A DNA stretch of 64,000 nucleotides from Chloroflexota bacterium (GTDB lineage: Bacteria > Chloroflexota > Dehalococcoidia > Bin125): positions 62,001 through 126,000 of the forward strand of contig JAPPNI010000015.1 of the NCBI GenBank assembly GCA_028873865.1, written 5' to 3'. A program made the translations under genes and the position numbers. The stretch's first letter is position 1; each line of letters starts with the position of its first letter. Shown in pieces: positions 28,986-36,704 of this stretch. The notes beneath the pieces are model-generated. The model did no database searches, was not told the DNA's origin, and saw nothing but the letters and a program-made list of their open reading frames with translations.

Positions 28986-29983
28986 CAGCCGACTTTCTGA
29001 AACCAGGTCACCGCTTCGTTGAATGTCTCGTCCAGATCGGTCTGCGGCAATCGCAGTTCCTCAATCGCCTTGCGGCAATCGAAGAACTGCCGTTGGCGGG
29101 CGAGCCGGACTCCTGCAATAGTCGCCCGTGGCTGCTGTCTGGTCAAAGCGCCGATCAGAAACTCGTCAATCACGGCGGCTGCGAAGGCAATCGCCGATGG
29201 CATAGCAAATCTTGGAGTTGATGCGCCACCTGAAGACGCCGCGCGTTCGATGATCTCGCGCAAGGGTAGGTTGCCCTGTAGGTGACCGAGGATGTAGCGC
29301 TCTCCGATTCGCCCATTGGTTGCAGCATTGATGTGTCCGACCGCAACGTCCTGCACATGAACGACGTTCAGTCCTGCCGTGCGGGTGTAGGCGGGCATCG
29401 AGCCGTTCGCGGCGTCGCGGATCAGGCGGCCGGTCGGTGTGGGCTTCAGGTCGAGTGGTCCGATTGGGGCGGTGGGCAAGACGCAGACTGCAGGCAGTGA
29501 TTCGGTCCGAACCAACTCGTGGACGAGTTGCTCGCTCAGAATCTTGGTCTCCTCGTATGGTCCCGGCGCCTGGTCGACCGCGGCCCACTGAGTCTCATCG
29601 GCGGGACGTGAAGGATCGGACGGCGGACCGATCGCGGCGACTGACGAGGTATGGACGATTCGCTCAACCTGCGCTCGCAAGGCAGCCAACATGAGCGCTC
29701 GCGTACCGTCGACGTTCGCTCGATATGCATCTCGTCTGGCGCGTCGACTCAAGTCGTAGCGGGCGGCGACGTTGAACAGCGTGTCGACTCCCGCTGCGGC
29801 GTTCGCGAGTGACGCGGAGTCGGTGAGATCGCCATGCACAATCTCAATTGGCAACCCGTGCAGACCGCGCTGGTCGCTGCCCCGCCGGACCATCGCACGG
29901 ACTTCTGCCCCGGCCGCGAGCGCGGCGCGCACGACATGGGCGCCAATGAATCCGTTGGCGCCGGTGACCAGAGCTCGTCTCAC
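28985..29983 (-). CDS. hpnA: hopanoid-associated sugar epimerase HpnA
   Basis: Extended SDR of 332 residues from a GTG start. The N-terminal ALVTGANGFIGAHVVRAAL motif, the HTSSVAAIG strand, and YEETKILSEQLV with the YxxxK pair define the fold. PIGPLDLKPTPTGRLIRDAANGSMPAY followed by GLNVVHVQDVAVGHI closely matches what I know of HpnA, where this stretch is highly conserved. HpnA is genetically linked to bacteriohopanepolyol side-chain formation, although its exact reaction is unsettled. It lies 19 bp after hpnG. Confidence 0.85.
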   Translation of the reverse strand: MRRALVTGANGFIGAHVVRAALAAGAEVRAMVRRGSDQRGLHGLPIEIVHGDLTDSASLANAAAGVDTLFNVAARYDLSRRARRDAYRANVDGTRALMLAALRAQVERIVHTSSVAAIGPPSDPSRPADETQWAAVDQAPGPYEETKILSEQLVHELVRTESLPAVCVLPTAPIGPLDLKPTPTGRLIRDAANGSMPAYTRTAGLNVVHVQDVAVGHINAATNGRIGERYILGHLQGNLPLREIIERAASSGGASTPRFAMPSAIAFAAAVIDEFLIGALTRQQPRATIAGVRLARQRQFFDCRKAIEELRLPQTDLDETFNEAVTWFQKVG

Positions 29984-30002
29984 GCAGCAGCCGAGTGCGG
30001 CC

Positions 30003-30695
30003 TTAGCCGCCGTCCTCGTTGACGAGTACCGGGATGATCAACGTCATCGCGCGCTCCAACTCCCGAATGGCCGACTCCCGTTGGAACCCCAGGGACAGCA
30101 GTTCAGGCAGCAATCCAGGCCGGCGGAAGGCGCCGATCGCAATGTCCAGCGCCGAGGGTTTGCCCCGCCACTGGACAACCTCGTTCGGGATGTCGTCGTC
30201 GAGCGCGTCCATGACAACGCGAACGCAGGCGAAGGGAATATCTGCCTCGGCGCAGACCTCTGCCCATTCGGCGTCTTCCATCTGCACGATCTCGGCGCCG
30301 GAATCGGCGGCCGCCCGCTTCTCCGGCCTGGTGAACAGAATCTCCGGCGTCGTGATGCTGGTCACGGACTGCCAGAAGATGTCGGCCTTGTTGAGCAGCC
30401 TGATGGTTTGCTTCCGCAGCTGCTCGTCGGCCTCGAACACGGCGCCATCGCTCTGACGGATGATGCTGGTCGGAAGCGTGATAGAAGGTCGCCGCAGGTT
30501 ATTCGTCAAACCACCCGCGACTCCAATGCTGATCACGCAGTCGGGATACTCCTCGACGGCCTCTTCTGCTGCCTCTCGAGCGCGCTGCGGACCAACACCA
30601 GAAGTGATAATGCGCACGCGGCCGCGACCAGCGATCGCCTGTCCCGCTCGTGCAGCTTTGGCCTCCCAGGGCAATGCGGCGGTAATCGTAAGCAT
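30003..30695 (-). CDS. hpnG: hopanoid-associated phosphorylase HpnG
   Basis: Nucleoside phosphorylase-fold protein of 230 residues. It starts LTITAALPWEAKAARAG and contains ITSGVGPQRAREAAEEAV, ISIGVAGGL and QMEDAEWAEVCAEADIPF, the substrate-binding Met-Glu pair and acid expected of the MTA/SAH nucleosidase-like fold. In the hopanoid pathway HpnG releases adenine from adenosylhopane to give phosphoribosylhopane. It heads the hpnG-hpnA-SDR-DinB operon, and no ribosome binding site is visible: TAAACT lies 7 bases before the ATG. HpnH is encoded 3 kb away. Confidence 0.82.
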   Translation of the reverse strand: MLTITAALPWEAKAARAGQAIAGRGRVRIITSGVGPQRAREAAEEAVEEYPDCVISIGVAGGLTNNLRRPSITLPTSIIRQSDGAVFEADEQLRKQTIRLLNKADIFWQSVTSITTPEILFTRPEKRAAADSGAEIVQMEDAEWAEVCAEADIPFACVRVVMDALDDDIPNEVVQWRGKPSALDIAIGAFRRPGLLPELLSLGFQRESAIRELERAMTLIIPVLVNEDGG

Positions 30696-30702
30696 GCGAG
30701 TC

Positions 30703-30708
30703 AGTTTA
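30703..30708 (-). promoter_or_regulatory. probable leaderless -10 element for hpnG
   Basis: The minus strand reads TAAACT-GACTCGC-ATG. The hexamer is part of TCAGTTTAG (30701-30709, plus strand), which recurs inverted as CTAAACTGA at 30810-30818. The second copy would put a TAAACT -10 box in front of the divergent enoyl-CoA hydratase. A matched pair of sites facing outward could be two similar promoters or two binding sites for one regulator. Confidence 0.45.
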
Positions 30709-30862
30709 GGTTAGGACCTCGCCAATCCAGTCCTCCCCCGCTTGGTTATGCAAGTCGCACGAGAATTGAACGAGTGGCTCAGGATTGGTTGGAGGTGGCA
30801 GAGCGATGACTAAACTGAACTGCAGACAAGACGCCGCAAAATCCCACCCCAAAGGATGATTG

Positions 30863-31648
30863 ATGTACGAAACGCTCCTCTACGAGATCGAAGACGGCAT
30901 CTGCACGATCACCTTGAATCGGCCCGAGTCCCTCAACGCCCTCAACGGAACCATGTTGAATGAGCTGCCGCTGGCCTGCGAACAGGCCGCCGCCGACAAC
31001 AACGTGCGCGTCGTCATCCTGACCGGTGCAGGCCGGTTGTTCTGCGCCGGCGGCGACCTCAAGGACACCGGCCGCGGCGATATCCGCAACCTCGAGCAGA
31101 GCATCTATTCACTCACCAACCAGGAACGCGCCTCCGTGCTCCTGCATCAGATGCCGAAGCCGACGATCGCCGCGATCAACGGCGGCGCAGCCGGCGCCGG
31201 CTGCTCGCTCACACTGGCCTGCGACCTGCGCTACATGTCCACGACGGCATATCTCTACACAGCGTTCCTCAAGGTTGGCTTCTCCGGCGACTTCGGCGGC
31301 ACTTGGACGCTTCCCCGACTGGTCGGAATGGGTAAGGCGCGCGAAATGTACCTGCTGCCCGACCGCGTCCATCCGGAAGAGGCGCTCTCGCTGGGCCTGG
31401 CCAACGGGGTCTACGACCCTGAAGAACTGATGCCCAATGTGCTCCAGGTCGCCGCCCAATTGCGAGACTCGCATCCCGGCGCGATGGCCGAAATCAAGAA
31501 CAACCTCAACGACGCATTCACGATCCCGCTCTCGGAGGCCGTGCGGCGCGAGGCGGATCGGATGCGTCGCGTAGGCGAGACGGAGGACTCAATCGAAGCA
31601 CGCCGAGCGTTCGTTGAGAAGCGGCGTCCCGTGTTCAAAGGACGGTGA
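30863..31648 (+). CDS. enoyl-CoA hydratase/isomerase family protein
   Basis: Crotonase-fold protein of 261 residues. The ATG at 30863 has aaagga 6 bases upstream; a TTG directly before it is the alternative. Motifs are ICTITLNRPESLNALNG, LFCAGGDLKD (oxyanion hole), KPTIAAINGGAAGAGCSLTLACDLRY and LPRLVGMGKAREMYL. The two Glu residues of a classical hydratase are not both present at their usual places (GFSGDFGGTWTLPRL has Asp), so isomerase or other crotonase chemistry is possible. It is followed by a VOC protein gene 43 bp downstream. Confidence 0.88.
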   Translation: MYETLLYEIEDGICTITLNRPESLNALNGTMLNELPLACEQAAADNNVRVVILTGAGRLFCAGGDLKDTGRGDIRNLEQSIYSLTNQERASVLLHQMPKPTIAAINGGAAGAGCSLTLACDLRYMSTTAYLYTAFLKVGFSGDFGGTWTLPRLVGMGKAREMYLLPDRVHPEEALSLGLANGVYDPEELMPNVLQVAAQLRDSHPGAMAEIKNNLNDAFTIPLSEAVRREADRMRRVGETEDSIEARRAFVEKRRPVFKGR

Positions 31649-31691
31649 GTCGAGCGGCCTGCTGAGGCCAACAGACCGAGAGAGGTGCGCC

Positions 31692-32459
31692 ATGTTGCGA
31701 ATGCGGCAGATCTGCCTGGTCGCTGAAGATCTCGACATGATTGAGGCGCACCTGCGGGGCGTCTTCGGGCTGGAGGTCTGTCACCGCGATCCCGGCGTCG
31801 GACGTTTTGGCCTGCATAACTTTCTAATGCCCGTGGGCAATGCGTTCCTTGAAGTCGTCTCCCCGATGACGCCTGGGACGGCCGGCGGCCGCTACCTCCG
31901 GCGTCGCGGCGGCGACGGCGGCTACATGGTCATCATGCAGTGCGGCGACATCGCGGCGAGACGTGAACACGTTGCCAATCTGGGAATCCGTCTGATCACG
32001 GACTCAGGCAATGATCAGACCGACGGGATCCAACTCCACCCCAAGGATGTCCCCGGAGCAATCGCGGAGTTGCGCTGGAACACCGGCGACGACCGGCTCG
32101 ACGGTCCTTGGAATCCGGCTGGCGATCACTGGTTGCCGGCGAAGCGCGAACACGTGGTCACCGCGATGACGGCGGCCGAGTTGCAGAGCGATGACCCGTC
32201 CGGCATGGCGGCGCGATGGTCGGAGGTGTTGGAAATCCCACTCGGCACCGACGGCGACGGGTACCCGACAATCGCGCTGGATGATGCGACCCTGCGCTTC
32301 GTCGAGGCGACAGATGGCCGCGGAGAAGGTTTGGGCGGACTGGACATGGCAACCGTCGATCGCGGGCACGTCGTGACAACGGCGCGGCACCACGACCTCG
32401 AAGTCTCGGAGGACGAATCCGTTGTGATGCTCTGCGGAGTCCGCTTCCGGCTGGTCTAG
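31692..32459 (+). CDS. VOC-family (glyoxalase-like) protein
   Basis: Protein of 255 residues with two vicinal-oxygen-chelate modules. Module 1 begins MRQICLVAEDLDMIEAHLRGVFGLEV; module 2 begins near residue 160 (MTAAELQSDDPSGMAARWSEVLEIPL). The pattern fits the glyoxalase-like domain used in mutases and dioxygenases, but usual metal ligands are not obvious: the first module lacks the initial His. The start at 31692 has gagaggtg upstream. It is probably co-transcribed with the hydratase. Its stop overlaps the convergent mgtE end by 4 bases. Confidence 0.75.
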   Translation: MLRMRQICLVAEDLDMIEAHLRGVFGLEVCHRDPGVGRFGLHNFLMPVGNAFLEVVSPMTPGTAGGRYLRRRGGDGGYMVIMQCGDIAARREHVANLGIRLITDSGNDQTDGIQLHPKDVPGAIAELRWNTGDDRLDGPWNPAGDHWLPAKREHVVTAMTAAELQSDDPSGMAARWSEVLEIPLGTDGDGYPTIALDDATLRFVEATDGRGEGLGGLDMATVDRGHVVTTARHHDLEVSEDESVVMLCGVRFRLV

Positions 32460-33646
32460 ACGAGCAGGCTGATCGCGGCTTGGGCAATGCCGAGGAAGAG
32501 CAGGAAGCCGAACACGTCGGTGAACGTCGTGACGACCACGGCCGACGCGACCGCCGGGTCGATGCCTACGCGTCGCATGAGCAGCGGCACCCCCGCTCCG
32601 ACCGTCCCCGCGATCAGCATGTTGCCCAGCATGGCGAAACCGAGGACCAGCGCGAGTCCATAGTTGCCTTGCCAGATGATCGCGATCACGGCCACGAGCA
32701 ATCCTAGCCAGATGCCATGTATGACGCCGAGCGTGGCCTCTCGGACCAGCAACCGCTTCGCCCGGATGCCAACGAGCTCGCCCAGGGCGATGGCGCGAAC
32801 GATCAGAGTGAGCGTTTGGGTGCCACCGATGCCCCCTTGTCCGGCGACGACCGGAAGGAACGCAGCCAGCACGACGAGTTGGGTCAGCGTGGACTCGAAG
32901 AGCGAGATCGTGGCGGCCGCCAGGAATGTGGTCGCCAGATTGATCGTCAGCCACGGCAGGCGCGTGCGAATCGAGAGCGCCATGGGCCCATCGGCGCGTT
33001 CACCCGGGACGTTCGCCACCTGGAGCACCTGCCGGGTGTCCTCCTCGACCGTGACTCCGAGTAGTGCATCCGGAAGCACGACGCCGATCAACGCGTTGCC
33101 TTCGACCACCGGTAGCTGCGTCAGGTTGTAGTGGCGGCGCAGCCGCGCGCATTCCTGGGCGGATGTGTCGACCGAGACAACAGCGGTCAGCGGCGAGGCA
33201 ATCGAGGACGCGGTGATGTCTGTATCCGCCAACGCCAGGTCGACCATAGATATCTGAGCCTCCGGCAGGCCCTGCGCGTCGAGCACATAGAGGTACGTCA
33301 GCCGGTTCCGATCCTCTTGTAGCTCCTCTAGATCCGCCCGCAGTTCGGCAATGCCGGCGTCCGCGTCGACCGCAACGAAGCGGTCGCTCATGAGGGCGCC
33401 AGCCGTGTTCGGAGCCTGGCTGAGCAGCTCGCTCTCGGCGATCGGTTGGTCCAACTGCTCGGCCACTTCCTGCGCCTGTCGGATGGGCAAGCGCTGCAGA
33501 GCCGTCAGTGCGTGACGTGGATGGACCTGGTCGAGCACGAACGAGAGGGTCTGAAGGCTCAATCGAGCGCCAAGTCGGCTAGCCTCCACCGGATTCATGT
33601 GGTGCAACATCCACGTGACGGTCTGCGGCGACATGATCTGCAGCAA
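32456..33646 (-). CDS. mgtE: magnesium transporter MgtE, part downstream of the amber codon
   Basis: Mg2+ channel/transporter of the MgtE family. This 396-residue open portion starts at a TTG because an in-frame TAG at 33758-33760 cuts the 5' end. It holds most of the N-domain (HPRHALTALQRLPIRQAQEVAEQL), two CBS modules (LMSDRFVAVDADAGIAELR, ASPLTAVVSVDTSAQE) and five C-terminal membrane helices with LPVVAGQGGIGGTQTLTLIV, the pore region. Everything expected of MgtE after the first N-domain helices is intact. Whether a working protein is made depends on the amber codon: read-through, a sequence error, or start at this TTG. Confidence 0.75.
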   Translation of the reverse strand: MLQIMSPQTVTWMLHHMNPVEASRLGARLSLQTLSFVLDQVHPRHALTALQRLPIRQAQEVAEQLDQPIAESELLSQAPNTAGALMSDRFVAVDADAGIAELRADLEELQEDRNRLTYLYVLDAQGLPEAQISMVDLALADTDITASSIASPLTAVVSVDTSAQECARLRRHYNLTQLPVVEGNALIGVVLPDALLGVTVEEDTRQVLQVANVPGERADGPMALSIRTRLPWLTINLATTFLAAATISLFESTLTQLVVLAAFLPVVAGQGGIGGTQTLTLIVRAIALGELVGIRAKRLLVREATLGVIHGIWLGLLVAVIAIIWQGNYGLALVLGFAMLGNMLIAGTVGAGVPLLMRRVGIDPAVASAVVVTTFTDVFGFLLFLGIAQAAISLLV

Positions 33647-33868
33647 CGCCTCACTGCTGGTGCGTGGCAGTCCAGCGAGGATCAGACCGACGTCGGCGGG
33701 ATGCAGCTGGCGCAGTCGTTGCCAGGCAGCCGCTTCGTTGCCGGCAGCGATCAGGTCCTAGACGCGCTCGGCGATCCGCCCGACTTCCTCCAGCGGGATC
33801 GCCGGGGCCAGCTCTGTCGGCGGCTGTGCCTCCGCGATCGGCTCAGTGCCTGGTTCTCGATTTGACAT
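33647..33868 (-). pseudogene. mgtE: 5' part of mgtE interrupted by an in-frame TAG
   Basis: An ATG at 33868, with GAAGG upstream, opens a frame that runs 36 codons and meets TAG at 33758-33760. The same frame then continues without a shift as MgtE N-domain sequence (RQLHPADVGLILAGLP) and joins the open portion at 33646. The 36 codons before the stop are an acidic, Pro-rich leader. The full frame of 470 codons fits normal MgtE length. A single base change or sequencing error explains it most simply. Confidence 0.75.
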
Positions 33869-33955
33869 AGCGAGGCCTTCTCAAACGTCGAGACCGCAAC
33901 ACGGCGCCGCACCGGCGCAGCGTGGCAGGTTCGTGGAATGCGAGGGGCGTGATGC

Positions 33956-34963
33956 TTAACGAATTGAGCCGACGAAGCTGCGCAGACCGGCCTTGAGATT
34001 CGTAGTCGCGTCGATCACCGCCGACGCCTCGTAGCCCGAGTGGACCATGCAGTCGACGCACTTCGGATTGCCCGACGCGACGCCGTAGTTCTCCCACTCG
34101 GTCTCATCGATCAGTTCCTGCCAGCTCTCTGCGTAGCCCTCGTCCATCAGGTAGCAGGGACGCTGCCAACCGAAGACGGTGTACGTGGGATTTCCCCAGG
34201 GAGTGCAGTCGTACTCGATCTCACCCTTGAGGAAGTCGAGGAACAGTTCCGAGTGGTTGAACTTCCAGTGCCTCGGCGGGTCGTTGAGGATGTCGCGGAA
34301 GAGTTCTTTGGTCTGGTTTCGGGCGAGGAAGTGCTCCTGGTCAGGTGCCTTCTCGTATGGATAGCCCGGCGAGATCATCAGTCCATCGACGCCGATTTCC
34401 ATCAGTTTGTCGAACATCATCCGGATCCGGTTGGGCTGGGCGCCCAGGAAGAAGGTGCTGTTCGTGGTCACGCGGAAGCCGCGCTCCTTGGCCGCCTCAA
34501 TCGCGCGGATCGCTACGTCCCAGATGCCGTCCCGGCAGACCGAGTCGTCGTGGTCCTGCTCGTAGCCGTCAACGTGGACCGAGAACGTCAGGTACGGATT
34601 CGGTTCGAAGTCCTGCAGCTTGCGCTCGAGCAAGATGGCGTTGGTGCAGAGGTAGACGAACTTCTTGCGATCGGTGAAGCCTTTGGCGATCTCGACGATG
34701 TCCTTGTGGATCAACGGCTCGCCGCCGGCAATCGCGACGACCGGCGCGCCGCACTCCTCAACCGCGTCCCAGCACTGTTGCGGCGAAAGACGACGGCGGA
34801 GGATGTCGGTTGGATGCTGGATCTTGCCGCAGCCAGCGCATTCGAGATTGCACTGCAGCAACGGCTCGAGCATCAACACGAGCGGGTAGCGTTCGGTGCG
34901 CCGCAACTGTTGTCCGACGACATACTTGCCGACCTGGATCGTCTGTCTCAGGGGTGTGGCCAT
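33956..34963 (-). CDS. hpnH: adenosyl-hopene transferase HpnH
   Basis: Radical SAM enzyme of 335 residues that joins a 5'-deoxyadenosyl group to hopene, the first step of bacteriohopanepolyol side-chain synthesis. The N-terminus LRQTIQVGKYVVGQQL and the cluster motif C-N-L-E-C-A-G-C in LMLEPLLQCNLECAGCGKIQ are diagnostic. Further conserved parts are VVAIAGGEPLIH, SPGYPYEKAPDQEHFL and PTYTVFGWQRPCYL, and a C-terminal GNPKCVDCMVHSGYE. It is alone, 4 kb from hpnG and hpnA and 22 kb from the squalene/hopene genes. The transcript may be nearly leaderless (TAGAGT 8 bases before the ATG). Confidence 0.93.
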   Translation of the reverse strand: MATPLRQTIQVGKYVVGQQLRRTERYPLVLMLEPLLQCNLECAGCGKIQHPTDILRRRLSPQQCWDAVEECGAPVVAIAGGEPLIHKDIVEIAKGFTDRKKFVYLCTNAILLERKLQDFEPNPYLTFSVHVDGYEQDHDDSVCRDGIWDVAIRAIEAAKERGFRVTTNSTFFLGAQPNRIRMMFDKLMEIGVDGLMISPGYPYEKAPDQEHFLARNQTKELFRDILNDPPRHWKFNHSELFLDFLKGEIEYDCTPWGNPTYTVFGWQRPCYLMDEGYAESWQELIDETEWENYGVASGNPKCVDCMVHSGYEASAVIDATTNLKAGLRSFVGSIR

Positions 34964-34996
34964 TGGTTGTCCACTCTATCTGGTGAGAGTTCCGTT

Positions 34997-35016
34997 ATTC
35001 CCGCGTAGGCGGGAAT
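34997..35016. repeat. REP-like hairpin ATTCCCGC-GTAG-GCGGGAAT
   Basis: A perfect 8-bp stem with a 4-base loop in the spacer between hpnH and the MocA-like gene. The same stem sequence (TTCCCGC/GCGGGAA) with loop GAAA occurs at 51167-51184. It belongs to the widespread family of short dispersed intergenic palindromes. Confidence 0.75.
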
Positions 35017-35072
35017 CTCGCTCCACAGAATCGGCTCGGAGGAGTGTGCTGGATTCTTGCACCTGTTGCAGT

Positions 35073-35663
35073 TTAGAGGAGTGTGAGCGCTCGTCGGTAC
35101 TCCTCGGGAGTGTTGAGGTTCAGCGTCACGATCGGGAAGTCCATCTCCACGAAGATAGTCCGCTCCGCATGCCGCCGCCTGACCTGTCGAAGACCCTCTT
35201 GACGTTCGGTCACCTTTCTCAACTCAGGCAGCAACTCGGAACGGAATATGGGCGGGTGACCGTTGCGGCCGCCGTGGCGCGGGACCGCGATGAGCGCATC
35301 GCGCGCTACTTTAAGCCTCTGTTGGAGCCGCTCAATCACCGGTGGTTCGGTCGGTTGGTCGACGGAAGTGACTACCACTCCGTCCGCAGTCGGCGGGACG
35401 CTGCGGGCGCCCGTCCGAACTGATGACGCTCGTCCCTCGCGCCAGTTGCGATTGGTCGTTACCTGCACCTCTGGTCGTGATGGCAGGATTGGGCGAATGC
35501 TGTTCGCGTGCGCTCCGAGGACCACGACGACAGGCCGGCAGCCCGCATTGAGCAACGTCTCGATCTGGGCAACGATCAATGGTCGACCATGCCAGTCGAG
35601 CAGCTGTTTCGGCCGACCCATCCGGGTCGACTCACCGGCGGCGAGCAGGACGGCGGCGTTCAT
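35073..35663 (-). CDS. MocA/MobA-like nucleotidyltransferase
   Basis: NTP-transferase of 196 residues. The start at 35663 (MNAAVLLAAGESTRMGRPKQLL) is chosen because it opens the nucleotide-binding motif; it lies 32 bases inside the upstream gene. The LAAGxSxRMGxPKxLL signature, VVVVLGAHA, and VVVTSVDQPTEPPVIERL (Mg2+ Asp) fit the molybdopterin cytidylyl/guanylyltransferase-like group (MocA/MobA/PucB). Its overlap with an FAD-subunit fragment of a molybdo-hydroxylase supports a role in molybdenum cofactor nucleotide attachment, but no hydroxylase large subunit is in the window. Confidence 0.78.
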   Translation of the reverse strand: MNAAVLLAAGESTRMGRPKQLLDWHGRPLIVAQIETLLNAGCRPVVVVLGAHANSIRPILPSRPEVQVTTNRNWREGRASSVRTGARSVPPTADGVVVTSVDQPTEPPVIERLQQRLKVARDALIAVPRHGGRNGHPPIFRSELLPELRKVTERQEGLRQVRRRHAERTIFVEMDFPIVTLNLNTPEEYRRALTLL

Positions 35664-36294
35664 CGGGCTGGACCTGTAGCTGGGCGGCGTCGAAACGGTC
35701 ACGGAGGCGTCGGAACAACCGGCGCACCGCGTCTTCGACATCGTCAACAGAGGCGGTGTCGGTCAGATCGCCGACGCCGTAGGGCTGCGCTTCCGACCTG
35801 GCCGTCTGCGCAGCCAGGTCGATGACCTGATCGTTCAGTGTCCGGCCTCGCACGACCGACTCGATCTGCCGGGCGCGGACCGGGTGAGGCGCAACGCCGA
35901 CCAGCATGACAGCAGCGTCGCCGTTGAGCGACAGTCGGGCGGCGGCGCTCACCCCCGGATTCGCTTTGGCCGCCGCCATCGCAGTCTGCGCTCCCCTGGG
36001 CATCCGGGGAATACAAAGCTGTTCGGCCGATGTCGCACCATCTCGTCCGTCAACGTCAACGCCGCCCTCGGCGAGCAGGCGCTCATCGACCCGCGCAGTG
36101 TCCCCGTCGGCAAGTGTGAGATAGCAGTCCAGCACGATCAGCGCCGCGGCCAGGGCATTGTGCTGGGGATCCTCCAGGCAGATCCGGATGGTCGAGACGG
36201 AGTTGCCGATCAAGAACCAGTCGTTGAGCGTGTTCTCACCCGTGGTCTGCAGGTCAAGCACCGTCTGGTGCAGGGGCAGGCTGCGCTCGTTCAC
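35632..36294 (-). CDS. shortened molybdo-hydroxylase FAD-binding subunit (CoxM/XdhB-like)
   Basis: A 220-residue protein resembling the middle and C-terminal parts of FAD-binding subunits of xanthine dehydrogenase/CO dehydrogenase. IGNSVSTIRICLEDPQHNAL corresponds roughly to the second FAD motif region, and GVSAAARLSLNGDAAVMLVGVAPHPVRA plus GVGDLTDTASVDDVEDAVRRL to the C-terminal domain. The first FAD-binding half, including the usual GGQSLLP-type motif, is missing, and no remnant is seen upstream. It overlaps the NifU-like gene by 4 bases and the MocA-like gene by 32. It may be a repurposed chaperone-like subunit or a decayed one. Confidence 0.62.
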   Translation of the reverse strand: MNERSLPLHQTVLDLQTTGENTLNDWFLIGNSVSTIRICLEDPQHNALAAALIVLDCYLTLADGDTARVDERLLAEGGVDVDGRDGATSAEQLCIPRMPRGAQTAMAAAKANPGVSAAARLSLNGDAAVMLVGVAPHPVRARQIESVVRGRTLNDQVIDLAAQTARSEAQPYGVGDLTDTASVDDVEDAVRRLFRRLRDRFDAAQLQVQPDERRRPARRR

Positions 36295-36695
36295 TCGGAT
36301 CGGCCCGCGCCCGCTCGCTCGCGGTAGTCGGTCAGCGCCCGTTTAAGCGCGGCCGCGGCCAGCACCGAGCAATGGATCTTTGCCTTCGGCAGTCCACCGA
36401 CTGCGTCGACAAAGTCCTGACGCTTGAGTGCCGCCGCGTCATCAATGTGCATGTTCGTCAGGACCACCGTCGCCATACTGCTCGTCGCGATCGCGGCGGG
36501 ACACCCGCGTGTCTGGAACCGCGCTTCCCGGATGGCATCATCCTCGATCCGCAGCATTAATCTCATGTGATCGCCGCAGACGGGATTGCGGTCTTCGCCG
36601 ACCGCGTTGGCGTCGTCCAACACCCCCGCGTTCCTCGGGTGCTGGAAGTGGTCGATCACGATGTCGCTGTAGGCGCGCAAATCTTCGCTCGGCAT
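36291..36695 (-). CDS. IscU/NifU-like iron-sulfur scaffold protein
   Basis: A 134-residue protein of the NifU N-terminal (SufU/IscU) family that assembles Fe-S clusters. The three ligand cysteines are present: C40 in NPVCGD (with Asp42), C65 in RFQTRGCPAAIATSS and C109 in KIHCSVLAAAALKRAL. No cysteine desulfurase gene is adjacent. It sits upstream of the CoxM-like and MocA-like genes, whose usual partner enzymes contain both 2Fe-2S clusters and Mo cofactor, so it may serve such an enzyme. It lies 9 bp after the M20 peptidase. Confidence 0.85.
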   Translation of the reverse strand: MPSEDLRAYSDIVIDHFQHPRNAGVLDDANAVGEDRNPVCGDHMRLMLRIEDDAIREARFQTRGCPAAIATSSMATVVLTNMHIDDAAALKRQDFVDAVGGLPKAKIHCSVLAAAALKRALTDYRERAGAGRSE

Positions 36696-36704
36696 GGCTT
36701 CAGT

